DNA from: Gigaspora margarita
Taxonomy: Eukaryota > Glomeromycota > Glomeromycetes > Diversisporales > Gigasporaceae
Assembly (NCBI GenBank): GCA_009809945.1
Contig: WTPW01000320.1
Span: forward strand, 35,444 to 99,443
Length of the DNA stretch: 64,000 nt
Reading direction: 5' to 3'
The notes beneath the pieces are model-generated. The model saw only the letters and a list, made by a program, of their open reading frames with translations. It was not told the DNA's origin and searched no databases. Of the stretch, positions 11,604 to 23,059 are shown piece by piece (within the stretch, counting starts at the first letter, position 1; each line of letters opens with the position of its first letter). The position numbers were made by a program, and so were the translations under genes.

Positions 11604-11781
11604 AACTCTTTCAGATTCTCTTATACGTACTAAAAACCAGGAACCTGCTATTTTTTTTTAAATAAAATTTTATTATTTAAAATTTCTTAAATCTTTTAAG
11701 TGTAAAAAATTTTTCCAACTATCAGACTTGCACTAGAGAGTTGAAAATATTATGTTTATGTTATATACACTATCACATTAT

Positions 11782-13430
11782 TTATTGATATCCAACATCA
11801 GCATGAAAATCAGATATACAATATGAAATCAAAATAAATATAATGTACCCAAATTTAGTAAAGCTAGAGCTAGCAATTTCAAAAACTTTGATTAAATCCG
11901 TAAGTGCATCTTTATATTTTCCCATTCTCTGGTAAATTGCACTTCGAACTTTTAATGTAAACGCATCTTGTGGATCAATTTCTAATGATTTATTTAAATT
12001 CTTAAGTGCATCTTTATATCTTTTCAAATCTCGATAAATTTCTCCTCGAATTTTTAATGCATTTAACACCATTTGGTTTAATTTCTAATATATTTAAATC
12101 TTCAAGTGCTTCATTATATCTACCCATCATTTGATAAGGATTTCTTAATGCAAATACATAGTTTGGATCAATTTCTAATAATTTATTTAAGTCCGTAAGT
12201 GCATCTTCGAGGCTTTCTATTTTTTGATAAGTTTCTTCTCTAATTTTTAATATTTCTTACAACTATAAATAAAATCATCAATATATAATAAAATTTGGTT
12301 ATATCGTGAAAAGCAATTGATATAAATTGTCAAGAATCCATTACTCACTTATTAAAATTATTTCTAATCCTAGATCTTACAACATTTTTGTTGCAATAAT
12401 TAGTAATGAATTTTACAGTTATTGATTGTCTGTCAAGCTTTGCTAAGGTGTTAAGTGTTATTAGGATTTCTTTTGTTGTGGGGCGTGAACATGGATTAGA
12501 TTACCAACATTTCTTAAAGAGTTTAACATAATATGATGGCGTATTAGCAATAGGATTTTTTCTATTGCCTTCCCAAATTTTCGTATGATAACGTTAAATT
12601 GATGAAACAGAAGAATTCCACTTGTAAGCTCCCATAGTAATACGCCAAGATTATAAATATCTATCTTTTTATCTGGTTTGAATTTTCATTGAAATGTCGT
12701 GGGTCGACATATGCAGACATACCGTGAACTTGTGAACTTGAAATAGAGTTATTATTTATTTCCTTTGATGTTCCAAAATCTGTGATCAGAGTCTCACAAC
12801 CATTTATAAAATATTATTAGAGTGCTATAAAAATTTTTATATAAATATATAAGTTAGTAAATAAAATAATTTTTTTACTATTATGATTTTAAAATTTGTA
12901 AAGTAAGTTGCATACCAGATCTCGATGAATGATTCCATTTTCAAATGTAAATAATTTAATCTAACGGTAATTTTAATTGCAAATTCAATAACTTTAGTCC
13001 ATGAAATTTTGAATTTGCCATCCTTCTATTTTGCTTTTAAATAATTCCTTAAGCTTCCACCATTAGCAAATTGTAATACCATTACAAGATTGAACCTCCA
13101 TAAAGTTTAATAATGTTATTATATCGATAAGTATTTTAATCTGTATATTAAATGATTGTAATATTAACTAACTAAAATTTATATCAAAAAATAAGATGCG
13201 CTAAAATTTAAGATAAAAATATAATATCTTACTTCACGAATAAATTTTTTAAACTCTTTCGCCCCAAAGATAAATTAGTATTTAAACTTTTCAATGCATA
13301 CGTTTGTCCAGCGTAGTCAGTAGAGTATACAATTGCCAATTCTTATGACATTGTTAAATTGTGAGTAGTCAAAAATTTTTATACTGAACTCCAATTTCTC
13401 TTCAACATATCTTGACAATTCCAATACTGT
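11782..13430 (-). pseudogene. protein kinase with C-terminal TPR repeats, decayed
   Basis: Minus-strand pieces in order. At about 13410-13260, FDYSQFNNVIRIGN (glycine-loop region, damaged) and YALKSLN (the ATP-binding Lys). At 13140-12915, LVMVLQFANGGSLRNYLK and GIIHRDL (catalytic loop). At 12800-12590, LITDFGTSKE (the DFG magnesium site), GMSAYVDPRHF and IDIYNLGVLLWELTSG. At 12260-11782 are about four TPR-like units, for example YKDALKNLNKSLEIDPQDAF. At least two AT-rich gaps inside look like introns, but several single-base shifts and in-frame stops elsewhere show decay. The key Lys, HRD and DFG residues survive. Kinase domains followed by TPR or Sel1 repeats are a typical expanded family in Glomeromycotina. 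The longest intact part is a 96-residue TPR frame at 11782-12072. Confidence 0.85.
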
Positions 13431-13439
13431 GCAAGTATA

Positions 13440-14120
13440 TAAACTAGGTCGCCTGTTCCGAAAACATCCGTTATTAATTTCAGGCTGACCGTGTTAATTT
13501 ATTGTTTCTTATTGGGCAATAAATAAATGGCGTCACCGGAAATAATAACACACAAACTCTGGTCCATTATTCCTCCATTAGAGTCCCCGCTTCGCTCCGG
13601 ACAATTATATTATAAAGATTTGTAACATTACATTATAAAATGTACTCTATAAATGCGTTAATTATAACTTTCGATGAACTTGATTTTTTTTTCATTCGCA
13701 CTTTGGTTGCATGAACTTTCTTGACTCATTTTGACAGTAATAATTTTATGATTATTTCTTTCATTTTTTATTAACGATAACGTTGTTTATATTGTCTTTG
13801 TTAGTACGGTAATAAATAAATACACAAAATTTATTAATGATATGAATGAAATGCTTTATTCAGTAGTAGCGTTTCTTTCTATAGCAGCTATTTTATTTGC
13901 TCAGATTTATGTTGAATTATAAACGAAAATTTGGATCAATTTTGAAATTTAAAGTATAAAGGAAACAAAAGTACCGTGACGAAAAACTTCTTGCGCTTTG
14001 TCTAACGATTGTATAGCCCATATTAGTTTTTCCAAGGAAATATGAAACTTCAGGTTTTAAATTTACCATTTATTATTTACTCCGAAAAACCATGCTCATG
14101 ATACTGTACAGTGTGCTATC
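13440..14120. other. intergenic stretch without clear features
   Basis: A short GC-rich patch CCCCGCTTCGCTCCGG lies at 13583-13600. Otherwise AT-rich with nothing identifiable. Confidence 0.4.
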
Positions 14121-14137
14121 GTATGTTTCCAAAAATT

Positions 14138-14414
14138 GGGGTCGCTTAAAGCCAGGTACAGTACATCATGATTTTTCCGATTTTTAATTTAAATCGATTG
14201 ATATTATGGTTATGGTTGGATGAAGGATAGAGGGTGTAATTTATATATAGTAAAATCGCATTTACAACACTTTTATTTAGTTGCCCGAGACCGGTTTAGA
14301 TATCCGTTTTTATTTTTTCGTGGTTTTGTCTTTGCCGTCTTGCTTTGTTTTGTTCGGATGGATCCGGGATACATATCGGGTAATCTCGTGATGTACCTGA
14401 CTTTAAGCGACCCC
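14138..14414. mobile_element. 277-bp MITE with 8-bp target duplication
   Basis: Terminal inverted repeats GGGGTCGCTTAAAGCCAGGT and, at the right end reverse complemented, GGGGTCGCTTAAAGTCAGGT, continuing to about 36 bp. Perfect direct repeats CAAAAATT flank it at 14130-14137 and 14415-14422. An 8-bp duplication fits hAT-type insertion. Near the right end the block ATCGGGTAATCTCGTGATGT is also found at 36064-36083, so ends of this family recur. The open frames inside are artefacts of the inverted repeats. Confidence 0.85.
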
Positions 14415-14465
14415 CAAAAATTAACCCCCCGTGCTGATTGTACAATTTGTACAGCCAAATTCTAG

Positions 14466-14521
14466 ATTGGATCTGCATAATTTGGTACAATCGAAACGTT
14501 TGGCAAAATTATGCAGATCCG
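14466..14521. repeat. hairpin GGATCTGCATAATTT / AAATTATGCAGATCC
   Basis: Two perfect 15-bp arms within ATTGGATCTGCATAATTT and its complement are separated by about 22 bases. It could be a very small foldback element or a structure formed on transcription. Confidence 0.6.
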
Positions 14522-14720
14522 ATAACTAGATCCACTAGATCACGAGAATTTTGGCTCTAAAAATTGTACCGGGGGAGATGCTTATTTTTGAAACTATAAG
14601 GTAGATTTATCTCGTCTGATATACATATTTACTAAAAACTATATAAAAAATTTTCGCAGCTGAGGCTGATTCCTTCATCTGCTTTGCGTAGTTAAGTCAA
14701 TAAAACAAAAAAAAAAAAAA

Positions 14721-15068
14721 ATCCAATCTTTTATTTTTATTTACTTTAATATTTTCAAATGTACTCAAATGTCTCATCACTAATTGAATTTCTTAGTTTA
14801 TAAATGTTAAAGGTCAAAGTGTAACATATTTCTATAGAATTGTAACGTTTGCCAAGTTATGTCTCAATTTTTGTAACTTTACGATACTCCAAAACAAAAA
14901 AAAAATCCAATCTTTTATTTACTTTAATATATTCAAATGTACTCAAATGTCTCATCACTAATTGAATTTCTTAGTTTATAAATGTTAAAGGTTAAAGTGT
15001 AACATATTTCTATAGAATTGTAACGTTTGCCAAGTTATGTCTCAATTTTTGTAACTTTACGATACTCA
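14721..15068. repeat. direct tandem duplication, period 184 bp
   Basis: The sequence starting ATCCAATCTTTTATTT occurs at 14721 and again at 14905. It is nearly identical through to GATACTC at 14883 and 15061. The main difference is a few bases in the T-rich start. Two copies only, both preceded by an A-run, so the repeat may have formed by slippage or unequal exchange at the poly-A. Confidence 0.9.
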
Positions 15069-15083
15069 AAACTCTGATAGACT

Positions 15084-15347
15084 TAGTGATGTGAATTCTA
15101 CCAATTTGGCATGTTCCTACCGGTAGCTACCGGTAGCTACCACTACCGGTAGATCTACTAGTCATATGATAAATAAAATTTATTTGACAAATCATATACT
15201 TTCGACATTTATAATGCACTTTAAAATTTAATTCGATTATTTTATTGGTATCTACCCTGCATATAATTTACCTAACGGTATCTACCGTTATCTACCGGTA
15301 GATACCAGTGGTAGATTCCTACCGGTAGCTACCAACTCACATCACTA
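15084..15347. mobile_element. 264-bp non-autonomous hAT element
   Basis: A perfect 8-bp direct repeat GATAGACT flanks the element (15076-15083 and 15348-15355). The ends are TAGTGATGTGAATTC and, at the right reverse complemented, TAGTGATGTGAGTTG. The first 11 bases match the end of the complete hAT at 51901-55872 (TAGTGATGTGG). Inside, several copies of ACCGGTAGCTACCGGTAG and its variants sit near both ends and resemble subterminal transposase-binding repeats. It is probably mobilised by a transposase of the 51.9-kb family; that is inference. Confidence 0.9.
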
Positions 15348-15992
15348 GATAGACTTCATCACATACCCTGATACTTTTATCGTAAGTAATAATAAGCAGA
15401 ATAACATTCAGCATAGTCTAATGAAAATGTGCGAATTTAGTATTAAAAACCTACTTGCTCCCTCAATCGGTATAACCAATTTCGTCGACAATATTTCGTC
15501 GACAAAGTTGGCACGATTTAGGTTAGAATTGGCCTTCTTTATTATTAGTGTTGGCTAGAAGTAGGTTTCGGCGAAATGCAGGTCGACGAATTCTACCAGA
15601 ACCATTTGAACAAATCCTGCATTTTTGCTACAAGCTTCCCACCAACTGAAACAACTTTTTGGATTTCTAAAAACATGACCATCGCAAGTTTTTGTTCTTT
15701 GGTGGTTTGTTTAAGTTTTCTCTTTAGAGGCAATATTGAATTATCAATAATTTATCAATAACCGATATTTAGAAAAAAAATAAAATGCTTCGAAAATTTG
15801 AACGAAAGTTTTTTTTTATCTTTTTATTTTGTCATCCATGTTTGTTATATTGCACGATGATTACGTCATCCATACTTATATTATATTGACTATACGAATT
15901 AAAGGAGTTTAAAAAAATATATATATAAATAGTATAATTTTGATCAATGACCGCCGTACTATAATACCAATATAGCATGATAATTCTGAGCT

Positions 15993-16098
15993 ACATCACA
16001 TTGGTACATTGATAATTTTTTGATTATTCAGAATATGCCGCTTCGTGGCATTCTCTGATCAAAAAACTTATCACTGCACCAACGCACCAACGTGATGT
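15993..16098. mobile_element. 106-bp inverted-repeat element
   Basis: ACATCACATTGGT at the left faces ACCAACGTGATGT at the right. An inner stem pairs TGATAATTTTTTGAT with ATCAAAAAACTTATCA around the loop GCCGCTTCGTGGC. A GCACCAAC direct repeat lies in the right arm. No coding. Confidence 0.6.
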
Positions 16099-16127
16099 TA
16101 TCTTAAATTACCATACTATATTATATA

Positions 16128-16255
16128 ATTATTGGGCAAAAATTTTTGAATAACGGTAAATATTGTTCACCGGGCAAATGTACACGTGCCGCTTCGCGGC
16201 ACGTGTCAGCCAATCATTTGCCCGGTTGAGCCAATTCAAAAATTTGCCTAATAAT
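16128..16255. mobile_element. 128-bp MITE, strong stem-loop
   Basis: Outer arms ATTATTGGGCAAAAATTTTT and ATTATTAGGCAAATTTTTGA (reverse complement of right). An inner perfect stem pairs ACACGTGCCGC with GCGGCACGTGT, bounded by CCGGGCAAATG and CATTTGCCCGG. The 190-codon open frame that begins inside it (16163-16735) runs through unrelated sequence and is not supported as a gene. Confidence 0.7.
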
Positions 16256-16652
16256 GGTGTTATCCGACGATTTATGATCATGATCGGTAGGGAGTTGTTT
16301 AAACGTGATTATTTTGTAACAAATGAAAAAAATAACGGAAAGAAATATATTCATGATCATAAGAGTTTGTTGGATAATTATTGTTATTGTAACAGTAATA
16401 TTTGTTCTAACGATAACGTAATAATGACTACACTGATTTCAAAATATTTCCGATTTCATGAAATGGGGATCTCCAAACACTCCCATTTCACTTTCGATTT
16501 CAAAATTTTTGAAACACAAATAAGATTTTTCAAATTCCTATTATTTTCAAATACGTCACTTTTTTTAACTTTAAAACCCCCTATTATTAATTTTTATCCA
16601 GAAAACAGTCTGATCTCAATATATCCATACTCACATACTCAAACCTTGATAC

Positions 16653-17838
16653 TAGAGCTGTTATTCGGTCCGTCCGGTCAATATTGGTCCAAGGACTGCC
16701 AATCTTTTAAAAGATCAGATTGGATCACCGGTTAAGGTTAGATAGGATGGGCCAATCATTAATATATTTAATTTATATTTTTTAATCATACCTAGGTATT
16801 CTACCCTAGTTTCTAAATCTTTTTCTATGTATGATTAAAATTTTATACACGGGACTTAGAATTTAAAATAAGATGCCTCAGGTACAATTGGACCACCGGT
16901 TAAGGTTAGATAGGATGGGCCAATCATGAATATAATTAATTTGTATTTTTTTTTAATCATACCTAGGTATTCTACACTAGATTCTAAATCTTTTTCTATG
17001 TATGATTAAAATTTTATACACTGGACTTAGAAGTTAAAATAAGATGCTTCAGGTACAATTGGAATTTTGTAAAGTTCATGTAGAGTACTATTAATTGATC
17101 ACATGTTCAATGCACGGTCATAAGGTAACCCAATAACTACACACCATTTTAATGAATTTATAATTTCAAATAGTGTTATAGGCGTATAATTTATTTATAT
17201 TGAAACAAACTACTTATTAATACTGTAATAGTTTCGTTGCTAAAGGCGAATATAAAGAAGAGAACAAACGACTTGAGCAAATCAGCACTAACTAATTCAC
17301 AGAAGCCAAGATCACACCCGTGCCCCCTCACCCATTTGGAATTCTGCCATTTAGTAGCAATTTAAATTTCATACCAAAGCGGTCTGCTTCATGCAGTGTG
17401 TGATACCACGCATCGCGAATTCAGATGACGACTGCCATACCAACTGCATTATTTGTAGTTGCTATTCCTGGGAGTATATTCTGTCTTTGTTCATACTAAA
17501 TGTACGCTTATTCAATAAAGTTTGATATGATTGGCTAGATGCATCAAGTAACAATACTATACGTCACATGCGCGTAATGTTTTTCACATGAATGCCTTAT
17601 TAATCAACTTTGTTATCCATAAAAATTAGTAATTATTCAATAAAAAAAAAAAAAACTTGCTGATGTGCACTAAACGAAATAAAATTTCGTAATCAACAAC
17701 TTAAAAGTCTGTTTTAACTATTAATTTCTAATTTTAGGACCGATGATCCTTCGGTCCATCCTAAAAAGATCCGGACTAATCTGATCCCCGGATGGACCGA
17801 AGGATCATCGGTCCGGACCGGATTGATTAACAGCCCTA
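16653..17838. mobile_element. 1.19-kb hAT-type element without transposase
   Basis: Ends TAGAGCTGTTATTCGGTCCG (left) and, reverse complemented from the right, TAGGGCTGTTAATCAATCCG. The flanks CTTGATAC (16645-16652) and TTTGATAA (17839-17846) share 6 of 8 bases, a worn 8-bp duplication. Copies of GGTCCG and GGACCG lie near both ends. The right end holds an inner inverted repeat: GATGATCCTTCGGTCCATCC against GGATGGACCGAAGGATCATC. The interior has a two-copy tandem duplication and no coding frame. Confidence 0.65.
16720..17062. repeat. two-copy tandem repeat, period 168 bp
   Basis: The units begin TTGGATCACCGGTTAAGG (16720) and TTGGACCACCGGTTAAGG (16888) and both run to GGTACAATTGG. Identity is high along the full length. 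It lies inside the 1.19-kb element above. Confidence 0.9.
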
Positions 17839-17849
17839 TTTGATAAACG

Positions 17850-18330
17850 TCACATTTTAGCATCATAAGAAATAAAAATTATGACGTTTACGTAGTCACA
17901 GCATTCATAATCGAAATTTCCCAACCTAATGTTATGCCGATATATGCATGTAGAAAACCTTAGTGCAATACCAATTGGCCGAAATTATTTTCTTTTAGAA
18001 TGAATTGTAACGGTAAATGGGGACAATCGAACTACTATAAGAGGGAATATTTTTTTTAGATATATAAAAATAGATTGCATGAGAAAAAGTTTTCAATTAC
18101 CTGCTATTCTTGTTTTCTATTTTTATTAATCTCGCTATTACATATCAGGCATCATGCATTAAAATAACACTTGCATATTACATACAAAAAAGCCTAATCG
18201 GGACTCAGGCCCCATACGATGTTTTTATATAATAAAGATAGTCCGGTGTGACCTTATATATGTAAGCACATACGAAAACTTTTAAAAAATTTCGAGAATT
18301 TCATAAAACATAACAATTTAGCAAATTTTT
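17850..18330. other. upstream region of the Sel1 gene
   Basis: AT-rich with no gene. TATA-like sequence lies at 18225-18232 (TTATATAA) and 18255-18260, about 80-110 bp before the ATG. I cannot say which, if either, is used. Confidence 0.35.
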
Positions 18331-18334
18331 TCAA

Positions 18335-21300
18335 ATGACTTCATGGACAAAAAAAGCCAAATTTATATCTTATTTGAAGTTTGCTGAAGGTGGTAATTCG
18401 AATGGACAATTTAATCTTGGATTCTGTTATCAAAATGGCGTAGGCACGACCAAGGACGAAAAAAAAGCATTTGATTGTTATTCAAAATCTGCCGAAAGTG
18501 GCAACGCTAATGGTCAATATTATCTTGGACTCTGTTATCAAAATGGCATAGGTACAGCTAAAGATGAAAAAATAGCATTCGAATGGACAATTAAATCTTG
18601 GAATCTGTTATCAAAATGGCATAGGCACAACCAAGGACGAAAAAAAAGCATTTGAGTGCTATTTAAAATCTGCTGAAAGTGGCAACACTAATGGTCAATA
18701 TTATCTTGGATTCTGCTATCAAAATAGCATAGGTACAGCTAAAGATGAAAAAAAAGCATTTGAACTGTATTTGAAATCTGCTAAAGGTAACAGTTCAAAT
18801 GGACAATATAATCTTGGAAACTGCTATTACGAAGGCATAGGTACAACTAAAGATGAGAAAAAGGCTTTTAAATGGTATTTGAAATCTGCTAAAGGTGGCA
18901 GTTCAATTGGACAAAACAAAATTGGATATTGCTATCTAAATGGCATGGGAACAACTAAGGATAAAAAAAAAGCATTTGAGTGGTTTTCGGAATCCGCTAA
19001 AGCTGTTGATTCCACCGCACAATATATTCTTGCGTTGTGTTATCAAGTTGGTATAGGCACAACCAAAAATGAAAAAAAGGCGTTTGCGTGGTATTTGAAA
19101 TCTGCTAAAGGTGGAAATTCGAATGGACAATTCAATGTTGGATCTTGCTATAACGAAGGCATAGGCACAATGAAGGATGAAAAAAAAGCATTTGAATGGT
19201 ATTTAAAATCTGCTGAACTTGGTAATTCAAGTGGACAATTTTTCACTGGATTATGCTATGACAAAGGCAGAGGCATAACCAAGAATGATGAAAAGGCATT
19301 TGAATGGTATTTGAAATCTGCAGAAGGTGGCAATTCGGAAGGACAATTCAATGTTGGAACTTGCTATGACGAAGGAAAAGGCACAGTTAAGGATGAAAAA
19401 AAGGCATTTGAGTGGTATTTAAAATCTGCTGAAGGTGGCAATTCAAATGGACAATTCAATGTCGGAACTTGCTATGACAAAGGAAAAGGCACAGTTAAAG
19501 ATGAAGAAAGGGCATTTGGATGGTATTTGAAATCTGCCGAAGGTGGCAATTCTAGCGGACAACTCTATACTGGATTCTGTTACGGTGAAGGCATATACAC
19601 AGCTAAGGATGATAACAAGGCATTCGAGTGGTATTTGAAGTCCGCCGAAGATGGTAATTCCTATGGACAATTGAAAGTTGGATTTTGCTATGACAAAGGC
19701 ATAGGCACAGCTGTAGATGAAAAAAAGGCATTTGAGTGGTACTCGAAATCTGCTAAAGGTGGCAATTCCTATGGACAGCACAATCTTGGATTCTGCTATG
19801 AGGAAGGGTTAGGAACAACCAAGGATGAAAAAAAGGCATTTGAGTGGTATTTAAAATCTGCTGAAGGTGGTAATTTAGTTGGACAAATTAAGGTTGGTGT
19901 CTGCTATGACGAAGGCATAGGCACAGCTAAAGATGAAAAAAAGGCATTTGAGTGGTATTTTAAATCTGTTGAAGTTGGTAATCCGAGTGGACAACTTTTT
20001 ACTAGATTATGCTATGACAAAAACATATGCACGACCAAGGATGAAAAAAATGAAATTGAGTGGTACTTGAAATCTGCTGAAGGTGGCAATCTGAAAGGAC
20101 TTGAATTCTACTACAACAAAGACACAGGCACAGTTGAGGATGAAAAAATATTTGAATGGTATATGAAATCTGCCGAAGTTGGCAATCCGAATGGGCAATT
20201 CTGTGTTGGATTATGCTATGAGGAAGGCATTGGCATAGCTAAGGATAAAACCAAGGCATTTGAATGGTATTTAAAATCTGCTGAAGGTGGCAATTTCTAT
20301 GGACAATATCAACTTGGATTATGTTATGACGAAGGCAGATGCACAACCAAGGATGAAAATAAGGCATTTGAATGGTATTTGAAATCGGCTGAAGGTGGCA
20401 ATTTGAGAGGTCAATATAAAGTTGGGTTTTGCTATAACGAAGGTATAGGCACAGTTAAGGATAAAAAAAAAGCATTTGAATGGTATTTAAAATCTGCTGA
20501 AGGTGGTAATTCGAAAGGACAATATAAAGTTGGATCCTGCTATAAAAAAGGCCTGGGCACGACCAAGGATGAAAAAAAGGCATTTGAGTGGTGTTTGAAA
20601 TCCGCTAAAAATGACAATTCGAACGGACAATATGATCTTGCATTATGCTATTACAAAGGCATAGGCACTGATAAGAATGACAAAAGAGCATTTGAATGGT
20701 TTTTGAAATCTGCTGAAGGAGGAAACTCAGATGGACAATTTTGTGTTGCAATCTGCTACGAAACAGGTGTAGGCACAGCTAATAATGAAACAAAGGCATT
20801 TGAATGGTATTTGAAATCCGCTGAAAATGGTAATTCGGATGGACAATTGAGAGTTGGAATATTCTATGAAAAGGGCAGAGGCACAGCTAAGGATGATGAA
20901 AAGGCATTTGAATGGTTTTTGAAATGCGCCAAAGGTGGTAATTTGAAAGGACAATATAAAGTTGGATTTTTCTATGACAGAGGCAGAGGCACAATCAAAG
21001 ATAAAAAAAAAGCATTTGAGTGGTATCTGAAATCTGCTGAAGGTGGCAATTTGGCAGGACAACTTAGTGTTGGATCCTGCTATAAAAAAGGTATAGGCAC
21101 AGCTAAAGATGAGAAAAAAGCATTTGAATGGTATTTGAAATCTGCTGAAGGTGGCGATTCTGAGGGACAACTTAAGATTGGATTATGCTATGAAGAGGGC
21201 AGAGGTACAGCTAAGGATGAAAAAAAGGCATTTGAGTGGTATTTGAAATCAGCTGAAGGTGGTGATTCCTATGGGCAATACTATCTTGGTATCTGTTATG

Positions 21301-21437
21301 AAAATGGCATAGGCACAGCCAAGGATGAAGAAAAAGCATTTAGGTGGTATTCGAAATCTGCTGAAAGTGTCAATTCGAGTGAAAAATTCAGCATTGAATT
21401 TCTGCTATGGCGAAGGAATAGGCACAGGCAAGAATGA
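18335..21437 (+). CDS. Sel1-like repeat protein, about 29 tandem repeats, frameshifted
   Basis: Nearly the whole gene is a tandem array of 36-residue Sel1-like repeats. A typical unit is DEKKAFEWYLKSAEGGNSNG followed by QFNVGFCYDEGIGTAK. Such alpha-solenoids act as scaffolds for protein complexes, and in these fungi they often follow kinase domains; this gene has no kinase part. The ATG at 18335 opens three repeats, then the frame fails at 18581-18586. There AFEW runs straight into the GGACAATT that normally follows SNG. Comparison with neighbouring units shows 35 bp missing between two GAATGG hexamers, which puts the rest out of frame. The second frame is open from about 18591 to 21437 (about 949 codons) without a natural early ATG. 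One unit near 20090-20150 is five residues short, still in frame. Codon and residue conservation over 26 units suggests recent function. Sequencing error at the frameshift cannot be excluded. Confidence 0.85.
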
Positions 21438-21540
21438 AAAAAGGGCATTTGGATTGCATTTGAATCAGTTGAAGGTTATTATTTCATCACGTCGTGTAAT
21501 CTTAAAGTAAAGGACGAAACCAAAAAACACTTGTGTGATA
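21400..21540 (+). pseudogene. shifted 3' end of the Sel1 repeat gene
   Basis: One extra base at about 21400 moves the repeat into another frame, where FCYGEGIGTGKNEKRAFGLH continues the Sel1 pattern. A second shift near 21465 leads to SVEGYYFITS in a third frame, after which there is a stop. The gene originally ran at least 100 bp further than the present stop at 21437. Confidence 0.7.
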
Positions 21541-21843
21541 TTTGAAATCACAGAAAAGGGTCATAAAGTGGATAATCTCAGAATATGCTATCGAAAGCAT
21601 TATCTAATTAAAAGAAAGCCATTAAATGACAAATCTAAAAAAAAAAAAAAAAAACAGTAAATATCACGAGTAACTAATAATCACATTAACGATTTTTAAA
21701 AAAGGTTAATATCATGGATTCCATTCTGAATTAAATTTATAGAAAAATTAGAAAAGTGAATTTGCAACTGTTTATTTTATATGGGTATATTCTTATACAT
21801 GCAACCTCATTGCACTTAATTTATTTCATGGATTAAAAATAGC
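21541..21843. other. AT-rich stretch after the Sel1 gene
   Basis: Contains an A-run at 21637-21654. No gene or clear terminator seen. Confidence 0.4.
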
Positions 21844-21845
21844 TA

Positions 21846-22030
21846 CAGTTGAACCTCCCAAAACCGATCCTGTCAAACACGATAACCTGTCAAATCTGAT
21901 AAAAAATTAATTCACCAAGTCCGTTCTGTTATATGAATCTAATAGTTTATAATGATTTCAAATCCGATAACCTCTCAATACTGATATAAAACCTGTCCGC
22001 CATGCATATCGGTTTGGGGAGGTTCAACTG
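21846..22030. mobile_element. 185-bp mariner-type MITE
   Basis: Terminal inverted repeats CAGTTGAACCTCCCAAAACC and, right end reverse complemented, CAGTTGAACCTCCCCAAACC. TA duplications at 21844-21845 and 22031-22032. The repeats CTGATA and GATAACCT recur inside. No coding frame. Confidence 0.9.
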
Positions 22031-22548
22031 TATAAAATTTCTAATGATATCTAAATTGTTATGAATTTAATGTATATATTTACTAGTGATGATGCTAGTG
22101 ATGTTACAACAACCACATAACCGGATTGTCTTAATATTATTATATTGTTTTGAATAAAATGCTAACAATGCCTTACAGTTAAGGTTAGTCATGTGATTTT
22201 ATATTTTACCGAACTTTGGTTGTTTTCATGACTTTGCTGATGCTATATTAGATGTCAGAAATAGCAGGACACCTTGCATTAGTCATAAACAACCCAGATG
22301 GCCCCAAAAGGTTTGGGTTGATTATCAACATCACTGCATATTCTAAATTTTGATTGATTGGTCTATGTTAACAAGTAATGTGTTGGGAACTATCCTGGGG
22401 TCGTCTTAGTCATACAAGAGTAGCTGTGTAGCATTTGATGGCAATCAATCATATGTAAAAGTAAAGTTCAAAATTTATGCCCAAATAGCCTATTTAATTG
22501 TATAATAAAAATAAAATAACCTTAATATTAGTTGCCATTAATTGTCGT

Positions 22549-22839
22549 CCTATAAAAAAAAAAAAAAAAACTCTTGGAATTGTTCAGAAATTTTGAAATT
22601 ATCCGATTTTTGTTCAGAAAATAGACTCCGTTCCGAACATTTTAAAGGATATTTATTAGATGTATATGTTTTTATACGCTTTTTATACGTTTTTATGCGA
22701 TAATTTTTAATCAAAAATTTTTATGTTTTACATCCCATACAATCATCATAATAAAAACAGTAAAATGTTCGGAACGGAGTCGATTTTCCGAGATAATTTC
22801 AGAATTTTCTGAGTAATTCCAGGAGATTTTCTTATAGGG
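22549..22839. mobile_element. 291-bp MITE with long interrupted inverted repeats
   Basis: The outer ends CCTATAA...GGAATT and the inner pair ACTCCGTTCCGAACATTTTA / TAAAATGTTCGGAACGGAGT are inverted over more than 80 bp per arm, with TTCAGAAAAT-type sequence between. The loop carries three TTTTTATRCG direct repeats. No clear target duplication and no coding frame. Confidence 0.75.
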
Positions 22840-23059
22840 TCGGATTTACTAGTTTGCTAATAACAGATTCAAATTTTTGCCAGTATTACTTACTGATTAG
22901 AAAAAAAGACTGGTTAAATCAGCACAAATAAAAATAAATTAATAAACAATATATTATAATTTTTGAATACTTTATTTACAAATCTTTTTATATTAGCGTG
23001 ACCTCCAATAATCATTCAGTAAAAAATCTGAAAATTATGCCGTTTTTTTTTTGTAAATA

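Noticed and set aside
14220-14490. Open frames on both strands near 14.3 kb
   Set aside because: They overlap the inverted arms of the 277-bp MITE and show no family resemblance.
16163-16735. 190-codon open frame
   Set aside because: It begins inside a MITE, crosses unique AT-rich sequence and ends inside the left end of another element; residue content changes at each boundary and no family is recognisable.
18936-21170. Minus-strand open frames opposite the Sel1 gene
   Set aside because: They are mirror frames of the repeat; the sense strand has the known Sel1 pattern.
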